DNA from: Thauera aromatica_A
GTDB lineage: Bacteria; Pseudomonadota; Gammaproteobacteria; Burkholderiales; Rhodocyclaceae
Reading direction: 5' to 3'
DNA length: 64,000 bases
Assembly: GCF_023093595.1 (NCBI RefSeq)
Contig: NZ_JALLIK010000104.1
Span: 62,001-126,000, forward strand
The notes beneath the pieces are model-generated. The model was not told where the DNA came from and ran no database searches. It was given only the letters and a program-made list of their open reading frames with translations. This document shows, piece after piece, positions 1 through 7,346 of the stretch. The translations under genes and the position numbers were made by a program. Every line of letters starts with the position of its first letter. Position 1 is the stretch's first letter.

Positions 1-597
1 GGTGGCGCGGTTCAGGCCCTCGGTGTCGGCGATGATCGCGCTCACCGACAGGTCGACGAAGACGTGATCGAGCGCCATGCCGTACTCGTCGCGCAGGCGC
101 AGTGCCGCGCGGCGCGCGGTGGCGGCGATGTCCGCGGCGGTCTTGTTGTTCTTCGCCACGCCGTCGATGACACGCTCGGAGGCCATCACCATGACCCGGA
201 ACGGCAGGTCGCGGTAGAGCTGCATCGCTTCCCAGCGGTGCTCGGTGATCGAGTTGACGATCGCCAGCTCGCCGCCGGTGCGGGTGCGGTCGTAGGTGGT
301 GAGGCACAGCGCGAAGAGCTCGGCGGTGGGCACATCGAACGACAGCGGCACCGCGACCACGTCCTGGATGGCGCGGATCACGTCGACGAGGAAGCCGCGG
401 TCGGTCATCGCCTGCGGGCCGATGTTGACGTTGAGGGCGAAGGCGCCGGCCTCGACCTGCTTGAGCGCGAGCGCCTGGATGGCGGCGAGGTCCTTGTCCT
501 CGAACATCGCGCGCGTGCTCTTGAAGCCGGGGTTGATGCGCTCGCCGATGATGCGGATGCCGAAGCGGTTGGTTTCGCTGATGGTGCTTTCGTTCAT
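1..597 (-). CDS. Methyltetrahydrofolate:corrinoid methyltransferase (pterin-binding, DHPS-like), 3' end outside window
   Basis: The 199 visible codons form the N-terminal three quarters of a pterin-binding TIM-barrel protein of the dihydropteroate synthase/AcsE/MetH-pterin superfamily. Visible family motifs are ERINPG near residue 17 and NVNIGP near residue 58, which shape the pterin pocket. Family members are about 260-270 residues, so some 60-70 residues are missing at the window edge. The expected role is to move a methyl group between the corrinoid protein (4640-5320) and tetrahydrofolate, as methyltransferase II of an O-demethylase system. The ATG at 597 overlaps the TGA of the RACE gene (ATGA), so the two are translationally coupled. 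The C-terminus cannot be checked. Confidence 0.85.
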   Translation of the reverse strand, partial: MNESTISETNRFGIRIIGERINPGFKSTRAMFEDKDLAAIQALALKQVEAGAFALNVNIGPQAMTDRGFLVDVIRAIQDVVAVPLSFDVPTAELFALCLTTYDRTRTGGELAIVNSITEHRWEAMQLYRDLPFRVMVMASERVIDGVAKNNKTAADIAATARRAALRLRDEYGMALDHVFVDLSVSAIIADTEGLNRAT

Positions 598-2681
598 GAC
601 GGACTCTCTTCAGTGACGGTGCTGGGGATGGCGCAGGCCGTCGTTGCGGCGGCCTCGGAGGGATCGGGGGACTCGGCAAAGCCGATGTGGCGGAGGAAGC
701 TGCGCTGGAAATCGGCGCGCGCGTTGAGCGCGCACGCCTGCGTGGTGCGCGCCAGTTCGCGCGCGCGTTCACGCTCGGCGCACGATCGCAGCAGGCGGCG
801 CACGCCCTGCCCGGCGGCGTTGCCGACCTGAACGAAGCGGCTGCGCGGCAGCGGCGGGAACAGGCCGATGTCGATGCCGCTGTCGATGTCGAGGTAGGCG
901 CCGAAGGCGCCGGCGAGGATGAAGCACTCGATCGCATCCTCGGCGAGCCCGGCTTCGGCCAGCAGCAGCTCGGTCGCGCTGCGGATCGCGGCCTTGGCCA
1001 GCTGTACCGCGCGCACGTCGGCCTGGGTGAACAGCACGTCGGGGGCGAGCCGGGCGGCGCGCTGGCCGCCTTCAGCGGTGACGATGTCCGGGTGGGTGGC
1101 GCACAGCCGGCCGCGGGCATCGAGCAGGCCGCCGCGGCGCAGCGCGGCCACCGCGTCGAGCACGCCCGAGCCGCACAGCCCGACCGCCTCGCCGCCGCCG
1201 ATGGTGCGCACCGCCAAACGCCCGCCGTCGACGGTGACCTTCTCGATCGCACCTTCGGCTGCGCGCATGCCGCAGCCGATATGCCCGCCTTCGAGCGCCG
1301 GCCCCGAGGGCGAGGACGCCGACCACAGGCGGCCGTGGTGGATGAGGCTGATCTCGGTGTTGGTGCCGATGTCCATCACCAGCGCACAGCCATGTCCGCG
1401 CCAGCGCGATTCGGTAGCGAGCAGCGCGCTGACGTGGTCGCCGCCGATGAAGCCGCCGATGTTGGGGGCGAGATGGACCCAGGCGCCGGGAGCGACGGCG
1501 AGCCCGAGCTCGCGCGCGCTCAGGTCGACGCTGTCGCGCAGCGCGGCGACGAAGGGCGCGCGCCCGAGCTGACGCACCGGCAGGCCGAGCAGCAGGTGGT
1601 GCATGGCGGTGTTGCCGCACACGGCGACATCGACGATGTCCTGCGGGCGCTGGCCGATGCTGGCGCACAGGTCGTGGGCGAGCGCATCGATCGCCTCGCA
1701 CGCCGCGGCGCGCAGGGCTTCGGCGACCTTCGGATCGCTGCCCGCATGGTCGATGCGGCTCACCAGGTCGGCGCCCCAGGCGGTCTGCGGGTTCTCCACG
1801 CCGAGGCGGGCGAGTGTGCGGCCGTCGTCGAGGTCGACGAGGAAGGCGGCGAGGTTGGTGGTGCCCAGATCGACCGCCAGCCCCAGGCTGCGCCGCCCGC
1901 TCGGGGCGAACGCGATCAGCGCCCCGCCCCGTTGCCAGGCGCGCAGGCGGCAGCGGGGGCTGCTGCCGGCGCGCAGCACCGCGGCGAGTTCGGCGGTGGC
2001 GGCGGGGGCGACGGTGAGCGCGCGCGGGGGCGCTGCGGGGGTGGCGGCATCTTGCGCAGCCGGAATCGTCCGCTGCCCGGCTTCGTGCGCTTCGCGCTCG
2101 CGGCAGGCGTCGAGCACGCGGTCGGCATCGGCGCGATCGTCGGCGAGGCTGGGCGCGGGGACGTCGAGCTCGTGCGCCCGGACGGCGGGGTCGAGGGCGA
2201 GGGTAAAACCGGCGTCTTCGTCGGCGAGCGCGCTGGGTTCCTCGGCGCGCACCACCGGCGCCAGCGAGCGCGCGCCGATCTCGACGGTGCAGTCGCTGCG
2301 CGCGCCGATGCGGCAGGCGCGCATCCAGCGCCGCGGGTTGAGCGGGTGTCCGGCTTCGTCGAGCTCGATTTCGAACGCTCGCGCGCCGCGCCCTTCGAGC
2401 GGGCGCAGCGCCCCTGCGCTGACCCGCACCATGCAGCTCGCGCAGGTGCCGCGCCCGCCGCAGGCGCCGACGATGCGCACGCCGTGGCGGCGGGCGGCGT
2501 GAAACAGGCTCTCGCCCGCTGCGCAGGGAATCTCGCGTTCGAGCTGGGGGAAATACAGGCGGTAGGACGCGTCGGGGGCGCCGGAGTCGGCGGGACGGCC
2601 GGACCCGGGCGCCGCATCCGCGGGGAGATTTGACTCGGGCGCCGCGTCCGCGGCGGGGGCGCGCTCCTGGCTGCGGTTCAT
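594..2681 (-). CDS. RACE-type reductive activator of corrinoid enzymes (2Fe-2S ferredoxin + ASKHA ATPase domain, DUF4445)
   Basis: A 695-residue protein. After an Ala/Pro-rich N-terminus of about 38 residues comes a plant-type ferredoxin domain with a CX5CX2C motif (C74, C80, C83) and a fourth cysteine at C123. A linker of roughly 150 residues leads to a C-terminal ASKHA ATPase fold, with a DLGTTN phosphate loop, CGNTAMHH, DIGTNTE and a GAFG segment. This is the layout of RamA/RACE proteins, which use ATP to reduce inactive cob(II)alamin back to cob(I)alamin on corrinoid proteins. The ATG at 2681 overlaps the TGA of the upstream gene (ATGA), which fixes the start; the open frame extends further upstream without coding character. 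Its likely partner is the corrinoid protein at 4640-5320. Confidence 0.9.
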   Translation of the reverse strand: MNRSQERAPAADAAPESNLPADAAPGSGRPADSGAPDASYRLYFPQLEREIPCAAGESLFHAARRHGVRIVGACGGRGTCASCMVRVSAGALRPLEGRGARAFEIELDEAGHPLNPRRWMRACRIGARSDCTVEIGARSLAPVVRAEEPSALADEDAGFTLALDPAVRAHELDVPAPSLADDRADADRVLDACREREAHEAGQRTIPAAQDAATPAAPPRALTVAPAATAELAAVLRAGSSPRCRLRAWQRGGALIAFAPSGRRSLGLAVDLGTTNLAAFLVDLDDGRTLARLGVENPQTAWGADLVSRIDHAGSDPKVAEALRAAACEAIDALAHDLCASIGQRPQDIVDVAVCGNTAMHHLLLGLPVRQLGRAPFVAALRDSVDLSARELGLAVAPGAWVHLAPNIGGFIGGDHVSALLATESRWRGHGCALVMDIGTNTEISLIHHGRLWSASSPSGPALEGGHIGCGMRAAEGAIEKVTVDGGRLAVRTIGGGEAVGLCGSGVLDAVAALRRGGLLDARGRLCATHPDIVTAEGGQRAARLAPDVLFTQADVRAVQLAKAAIRSATELLLAEAGLAEDAIECFILAGAFGAYLDIDSGIDIGLFPPLPRSRFVQVGNAAGQGVRRLLRSCAERERARELARTTQACALNARADFQRSFLRHIGFAESPDPSEAAATTACAIPSTVTEESPS

Positions 2682-3352
2682 GCGGGGGTCTCCTTGCGCC
2701 GGCGCGCGATCGTGCACCGCGGCGCCGAGGGGCAGGCGTCGCAGCGCGACCAGGCGCTGGCGGGGAGCGCGATGCCGACCCCGTGCACGCTGGTGCACGA
2801 CTTGAGTGGATGAAGCGCGCCCGCGGCACTGGCGTGCATGCCGATCGCGGCGCCGTCGGCGAGCTGGAGCACGGCGGACTGGGCGTCGAGCGCGAGTCCG
2901 GGGTCGCCCGCGGCGAGCTCGCCGGCCACGCGCAGGCCGCGACGGGCGGCCTGCGCGACCAGGCGGTCCTGGGCGTGGCGCATGAGCGCGAACAGCAGCG
3001 CGGTGCCGAGTTCGTCGAGGGCGAGCGCGGCGGCCGGACGGCGGGCGGCGAAATGGGCCCGCACGCGCTCTTCCAGGCGCGGCCCGAGCGTGCATGCGAC
3101 CGCGCCGAGGGCGGTGAGCCGGCCCGCGGCCGGCACCAGGCGCGGGGCATGCAGGCACTGGCCGCCGGCACGCAGGGTCGCCCCCGGCGGAGCGTCGAGG
3201 GCGACGATGCGCACACTGTAGGCAGGCTCGACGAGGGCGTCGGCGCACACTTCGGCGAGCGCAGCCGCGCGCCGGCGCTGCGCTCCGGGACGCTCGTCGG
3301 GCGCCGGCGGGGGCAGCTGGCGCAGCAGGCTCGCGCAGCTCGGTGCGGACAT
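2678..3352 (-). CDS. MetH activation-domain-like protein
   Basis: A 224-residue protein resembling free-standing relatives of the vitamin B12-dependent methionine synthase activation domain. The clearest match is the C-terminal segment: an HPLKS motif near 181-185, then a cysteine cluster C204, C207, C213 (CX2CX5C). Similar CxxCP...C tails occur in clostridial members of this group. In MetH the domain binds S-adenosylmethionine and helps reductive remethylation of cobalamin; whether this protein binds SAM or a metal is unknown. It sits between the methyltransferase and the RACE activator, so a role in corrinoid reactivation or assembly is likely. The ATG at 3352 lies 22 bases after the preceding stop; the longer frame would overlap that gene. 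Confidence 0.7.
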   Translation of the reverse strand: MSAPSCASLLRQLPPPAPDERPGAQRRRAAALAEVCADALVEPAYSVRIVALDAPPGATLRAGGQCLHAPRLVPAAGRLTALGAVACTLGPRLEERVRAHFAARRPAAALALDELGTALLFALMRHAQDRLVAQAARRGLRVAGELAAGDPGLALDAQSAVLQLADGAAIGMHASAAGALHPLKSCTSVHGVGIALPASAWSRCDACPSAPRCTIARRRKETPA

Positions 3353-3374
3353 GGTCGCGGGCTCCAGGCGCACG

Positions 3375-4643
3375 TCAGCCGGCGTACTTGCGCGCGGCGG
3401 CGTACATCGCACGCACGTTGTCGACCGGAGTCTCGTCGGGAATGCCGAAGGCGGCGTCGAGGATCAGCTTGCCCCCCTTGTTCCAGACGTTGTCGACCAG
3501 ATGCTTGACCGCGGCATCGACTTCTTCGGGGCGGCCGGTGGTGAGCAGCGACGGCGACAGGTTGCCGCGCAGCGCGACGACGTCGCCGAGCACCTCGAAG
3601 GCCTTGACCATGTCGGTGCGCTCGAACCAGTAGATGCACTTGCCCGCGGGCACGTCGCGGATCGTCTCCAGGCGCTTGGTGCAGTCGGCTTCCCACAGCG
3701 GCATCGGGATCAGGCCGGCGTCGATCAGGCCGATCAGCATTTTGCGGAACGGTGGCCACCAGAAGGTCTGGAACTGCTTGTCGGACATGAAGGCGTCCGG
3801 TGCCCAGTGGATCGGGATCATCACGATCGGGTGGCCGGAGGCCTGGGCGGTGGCGATGGTCTGCCGGGTGAGGAAGATCGAGGCCTTGTCGAGCAGCGCG
3901 AGGAGCTTGTCCTTGTTGCGGTAGAGGTCCTTCATCATGCCGGTGGCGCCGCGGAAGTAGTCGGCGATGAAGTCGTAGGGCGAGACCGCATTGACGCCGT
4001 TGATCAGCGGGAAGCCGTGAGCCTTGATGCGGGCGTTGAAGTCGGCGCCGTGGGCGGCGAAGGTCTCCACCTCCTCGGCGGCGCGGATGATGCGCTCGAG
4101 GCTGGCGCGCAGCTCGGGCTTGGCGAACGGGCGGATGCCGTTGATGAGGCGGAAGTAATGCAGGCCGGGGAAGATCGGCAGCTGGTCGATGCCTTCGAAG
4201 GCGCTCGCCACCCGCGGCAGGTATTTGTGCAGATAGAAGCCGGTGGGATCGAAGAGGAACTCGTCGTACTCGTCGGCCAGCATGTACTCGCGGTCGAGGT
4301 ACTGGAACGGCTGGTTTTCGTCGACGCCGTGGCCGGGCCACTGCAGCTGCTTGAAGCCGATCGCTTCGAGCGAGCGCCCCGAGGCCACCGCGGCGACGAT
4401 CGGCGCGCAGGCGTCGGGCTCGAATTCGAGCACCGCGCGCTCGGCCAGCGCCTTCGTCTGTTCGTAGTCGTACATCAGCTCCTTGCAGCTGATGCCGCCG
4501 TATTTCTTGGCAAGCCAGAAGGTGGCGTAGAACGCGGTCGGCATGCGGTCGGGCTGCTTCAGGGCGACGCAGTCGAGGATGCGCTGCCAGCGTTCGTCGT
4601 AGGCCACCTGGGCGGCGGCGCTCGCTTCGATCGGCGCGTTCAT
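3375..4643 (-). CDS. UroD-family corrinoid methyltransferase (candidate O-demethylase methyltransferase I)
   Basis: A 422-residue member of the uroporphyrinogen decarboxylase superfamily, in the branch of corrinoid methyltransferases (MtaA, MtvB and related O-demethylases) rather than heme synthesis. The C-terminal half carries PIHW (H279), LWEADC (E318, C321) and GKC (C336), placed where this branch holds its zinc ligands, then an EVLGD...GN segment typical of the group. It would split a methyl ether and pass the methyl group to the Co(I) corrinoid protein encoded just upstream. The ATG at 4643 overlaps the TGA of that gene (ATGA). The substrate cannot be read from the sequence; the divergent aromatic-acid symporter points to methoxylated aromatics such as vanillate or methoxybenzoates. 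Confidence 0.8.
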   Translation of the reverse strand: MNAPIEASAAAQVAYDERWQRILDCVALKQPDRMPTAFYATFWLAKKYGGISCKELMYDYEQTKALAERAVLEFEPDACAPIVAAVASGRSLEAIGFKQLQWPGHGVDENQPFQYLDREYMLADEYDEFLFDPTGFYLHKYLPRVASAFEGIDQLPIFPGLHYFRLINGIRPFAKPELRASLERIIRAAEEVETFAAHGADFNARIKAHGFPLINGVNAVSPYDFIADYFRGATGMMKDLYRNKDKLLALLDKASIFLTRQTIATAQASGHPIVMIPIHWAPDAFMSDKQFQTFWWPPFRKMLIGLIDAGLIPMPLWEADCTKRLETIRDVPAGKCIYWFERTDMVKAFEVLGDVVALRGNLSPSLLTTGRPEEVDAAVKHLVDNVWNKGGKLILDAAFGIPDETPVDNVRAMYAAARKYAG

Positions 4644-5320
4644 GCCGCCACCCCGAGCCAGCGGTTGCACAGGTTGACCGCCTCCACCGCATTGACGCCG
4701 AAGCCGTCGGCGCCGGTGTAGGCGCGCACGGTCTCGTCGATCTGGCCGCCGCCGACCATGATCTTGAACTGGTCGCGCAGGCCTTCCTTCTCGAACGCTT
4801 CGACCGTCTCCTTCATCGAGTCGAACGCCAGGGTCAGGAAGCCGGACAGCGCCACCACGTCGGGCTTGAAGCTGCGCACCTCATCGACGAAGGTGGCGAC
4901 CGGCACGTCGATGCCGATGTCCTTGACCTCGTAGCCGTTGATGTCGAGCATGAAGCTGACGATGTTCTTGCCGATGTCGTGGAGATCGCCGTGCACGGTG
5001 CCCACCAGGACGCGGCCGAGCTTCTTCGCCCCTTCGCCCTCGCCGTCGACCAGCAGCGGCTTGGCGATGGCGCCGACCTGCTCGAGCATCTCGCCGGCGA
5101 GCACCAGCTCGGGGAGGAAGTATTCCCCTTCCTCGAAGCGCTTGCCGACGATGTCCATCGCCATCCGGCACAGTTCGAGCACGCGCAGCGGGCTCTTCTT
5201 GTCTTCGAGCAGCATGCGCCTGGCCAGCGCCAGGGCGTCGTCCTCGTTCATGTCGGCCAGCCACTCGACCAGCTCGCGCTCTTCGCCTTCCAGGGCGTTC
5301 AAAATGTCTTGTTCACTCAT
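4640..5320 (-). CDS. Corrinoid (methylcobamide-binding) protein
   Basis: A 226-residue protein with the B12-binding two-domain layout: an N-terminal helical cap (residues 1-95) and a Rossmann-like cobamide domain. The base-off/His-on signature DLHDIG is at 112-117, with H114 as the expected lower cobalt ligand, followed by ALSGF and VGGG. It is the methyl carrier between the UroD-family methyltransferase and the pterin methyltransferase. The ATG at 5320 is preceded by a strong Shine-Dalgarno (GGAGGA about 6 bases upstream), which decides the start over the longer frame. It lies 36 bases after metVF and is coupled to the next gene by ATGA. Confidence 0.95.
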   Translation of the reverse strand: MSEQDILNALEGEERELVEWLADMNEDDALALARRMLLEDKKSPLRVLELCRMAMDIVGKRFEEGEYFLPELVLAGEMLEQVGAIAKPLLVDGEGEGAKKLGRVLVGTVHGDLHDIGKNIVSFMLDINGYEVKDIGIDVPVATFVDEVRSFKPDVVALSGFLTLAFDSMKETVEAFEKEGLRDQFKIMVGGGQIDETVRAYTGADGFGVNAVEAVNLCNRWLGVAA

Positions 5321-5356
5321 GGTGTCTCCTCCTTCGGTTTGTCGGTGATTCAAGTG

Positions 5357-6817
5357 TCACGCTGCGGCCAGCCGCGACGTCGCCGGGGCGGCGGCAGGAT
5401 CGGCCTCATCCATGGTGGGCGGCGGCGCGCGCAGGCCGGCGTCGACGATGATGCGGGCGAGCACCGCTTCGTTGCGGTGGCCCATCAGATGGACCCCGGC
5501 CACGCCCTCGATCGCGGTCACCGCGCGGATGATCTCGATGCACACCTGCTTCGCTTCGGCCTTCTGGTCGGGCGCGGACTCGATGCGGGCGAGCAAGGCT
5601 TCCGGGATGCACACCCCGGGGACGTTGTTCGCCATCCAGCGCAAGGCCTTTGCCGAGCCGAGCGTGCCCACGCCGACGAGGATGTGCGCCTGGCGATGCA
5701 GGCCGCGGCGGCGGACCTCGGTCATGAAGTCGGCAAAACGCTCGACGTCGAAGCAGAACTGGGTCTGGATGAAGCGCGCCCCGGCGCGGATCTTCTTTTC
5801 GAGATTGGCAACCCGGTCCACATAAGGGGGGACGAAGGGATTGACGGTGGCGCCGATGAAGAGGTCGGGCGCCTGTTCGAGCTTGCGCCCGGAGGCAAAT
5901 TCACCGCGGTCGCACATGCCGCGCGCCACATGCAGCAGCGACACGGCGTCGAGGTCGAACACCGGCTTGGCCTGCGGATGGTCGCCGCGGCTGACGTCGT
6001 CGCCGGTCAGGCACAGGATGTTCTTCACTCCGAGCGCGGCGGCGCCGAGCAGATCGCCCTGGATCGCGATCCGGTTACGGTCGCGGCAGGCGATCTGATA
6101 GACCGGTTCGAAACCGTGGGTGGCGAGGATCGCCGAGGCCGCCACGCTCGACATGTGGCAGTTGCCGCCGGCGCCGTCGGTGATGTTCATCGCATCGACG
6201 AGGCCGCGGAACAGTTCGGCGCGCGCCAGCAGCGCAGCCGGATCGGCCGAATCCGGCGGGGCGATCTCGACCGTGACCACGGGGCGCCCGGCGGTGCAGC
6301 TGCGTTCGAACAGGCTCTGCTCGCTCTCGGGCGTGATGCGTTCGCCCACCGGGGGCTGGAACACCGGCGCCGGACGCCCATGGACGACCTCGATCCAGGT
6401 CGAACGTCCGCGGCGGCGCTGGTCGATCGCCGGCAGCAGCGGCGTCGGATGGGCGAGGTGGTCCGCGGCGATGCGCTTCGTGCCTTCGGTCGCCTCCACC
6501 CAAACGCAGCGCATCCCGGGCTCGACTTCGCACTGGCCGTCGGCGCGCACCCCGCCGCACGGGCCGTTGCGCATCTGCTTGGCGCAGTTCATCGGGCAGG
6601 CCATGCCGGTCGAGGACAGCACGCACTGGCCGCACATCCGGCAGTCGAACAGGACGTTTTTCGCGCTCCGCTCGAGCGGCCGCAGCAGGACTTCCGCCCG
6701 TCGCTCTCCTACCCGGCGCACCAGCGGCGCCAACCGCGGCGCCAGCCGCGAGAAGAAGGTGTACAGCCGATGCAGGACACGGGCATTGCGAACCGACCAG
6801 AGGCGCACCGAGTACAT
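5357..6817 (-). CDS. metF: MetV-MetF fusion: methylenetetrahydrofolate reductase with N-terminal cysteine-rich domain
   Basis: A 486-residue protein. Residues about 55-105 hold eight cysteines (C59, C62, C65, C74, C78, C87, C96, C104), including CRMCGQC and NGPCGG, typical of MetV and the C-terminal domain of other methylenetetrahydrofolate reductases. From about residue 190 follows a MetF flavoprotein barrel (VEIAPP, CLTGDD, QTQFCFD motifs). Ordinary MetF lacks the cysteine domain, which in acetogens links MetF to other redox partners. In this operon it would oxidise methyl-THF made by demethylation to methylene-THF. The ATG at 6817, with GGGAG upstream, is preferred over a TTG 60 bases earlier. 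It is the first gene of the operon. Confidence 0.88.
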   Translation of the reverse strand: MYSVRLWSVRNARVLHRLYTFFSRLAPRLAPLVRRVGERRAEVLLRPLERSAKNVLFDCRMCGQCVLSSTGMACPMNCAKQMRNGPCGGVRADGQCEVEPGMRCVWVEATEGTKRIAADHLAHPTPLLPAIDQRRRGRSTWIEVVHGRPAPVFQPPVGERITPESEQSLFERSCTAGRPVVTVEIAPPDSADPAALLARAELFRGLVDAMNITDGAGGNCHMSSVAASAILATHGFEPVYQIACRDRNRIAIQGDLLGAAALGVKNILCLTGDDVSRGDHPQAKPVFDLDAVSLLHVARGMCDRGEFASGRKLEQAPDLFIGATVNPFVPPYVDRVANLEKKIRAGARFIQTQFCFDVERFADFMTEVRRRGLHRQAHILVGVGTLGSAKALRWMANNVPGVCIPEALLARIESAPDQKAEAKQVCIEIIRAVTAIEGVAGVHLMGHRNEAVLARIIVDAGLRAPPPTMDEADPAAAPATSRLAAA

Positions 6818-6818
6818 C

Positions 6819-6824
6819 GTATAC
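6819..6824. promoter_or_regulatory. GTATAC site next to the metVF start codon
   Basis: A GTATAC palindrome one base upstream of the metVF ATG, in its translation initiation region. It shares the core of the two TGTATACA sites in the same control region but lacks symmetric flanks, so it is the weakest of the three. Confidence 0.3.
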
Positions 6825-6909
6825 AGACTCCCGCTGAAAGTGATTGCGCCCGGAAAACCGTCTCCACGGCGTTTCAACCGTCGGGCACTGACCGGCTCCG
6901 ACGGAAAGA

Positions 6910-6938
6910 TGTATACAACTCGATGAGGTGGCGGTCAA
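6910..6938 (-). promoter_or_regulatory. Predicted sigma-70 promoter of the corrinoid operon with an operator in its -10
   Basis: Read on the minus strand, TTGACC (6938-6933) and TATACA (6915-6910) are 17 bases apart, with 5/6 and 4/6 matches to the sigma-70 consensus. The -10 lies inside the palindrome TGTATACA (6910-6917), so a bound repressor would block it. The start point would be near 6903, giving a leader of about 86 bases, too short for a cobalamin riboswitch. Confidence 0.55.
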
Positions 6939-7057
6939 TCAAGGGCGCACGCAGTTTTAATAATCTTCACAACAGCTTGATATTTATCAACAGAACAGCA
7001 TGAAAAGAGCGAAAAATCGTTCTACACCAAACAATTCGTAAAATTTATTTAGCTATC

Positions 7058-7065
7058 TGTATACA
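7058..7065. promoter_or_regulatory. Second TGTATACA palindrome in the divergent control region
   Basis: An exact second copy of the 8-base palindrome at 6910-6917, in the AT-rich stretch before the aromatic-acid transporter. Palindromes with a GTATAC core are used by some GntR-family repressors of organic-acid catabolism (MatR is an example from memory). No GntR gene is in the window. Confidence 0.45.
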
Positions 7066-7346
7066 AATAAACAAGATTGATTGATTTCCAACTATATTTT
7101 TCAGGCGCGCCGGTAAAAACGGACGTTGCCAGCCGAATTCAGTCCGAATAGACAGGAAATTCGGTATGAATGAGCTTCTCCGGTGTTGTTATTTATTTTT
7201 TTCTTGATCGTTATATAAAAAAATTACTAATACCTTCATTGACACCCCATATCTAATGAACGAGCATTCAACTTCCGAATGAGGCGGTATTCGTTTCCGT
7301 GATACCCCGCCTTGGCCACATCTCGAAAACAGAACCCGGAGTTCGC

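Larger units (their letters stand above)
6818..7346. other. Divergent intergenic region with an AT-rich core (about 6945-7260)
   Basis: The 529 bases between metVF and the transporter hold no credible gene. The middle is strikingly AT-rich for this genome, with runs such as AAATTTATTT and ATATAAAAAAATTA. It contains the operon promoter and the GTATAC-type sites. On the plus strand TTGATC (7204-7209) and TAATAC (7228-7233), 18 bases apart, could be the transporter promoter. A 13-codon frame at 7000 has no ribosome-binding site and is not called. Confidence 0.6.

Noticed and set aside
64..2633. Long open frames on the plus strand opposite the RACE and methyltransferase genes
   Set aside because: Compositional shadows: the minus-strand proteins have clear family motifs, while the plus-strand translations are low-complexity Ala/Arg/Gly-rich sequences.
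3375..4643. Heme-synthesis uroporphyrinogen decarboxylase HemE
   Set aside because: The sequence belongs to the methyltransferase branch, lies in a corrinoid operon, and is longer than HemE (about 350 residues).
6818..6905. Cobalamin riboswitch before the corrinoid operon
   Set aside because: The predicted leader is about 86 bases, far shorter than the element, and no B12-box-like sequence was seen.
7000..7041. A 13-codon frame in the AT-rich region that could be a leader peptide
   Set aside because: No ribosome-binding site, no attenuator-like hairpin after it, and no codon bias toward a relevant amino acid.
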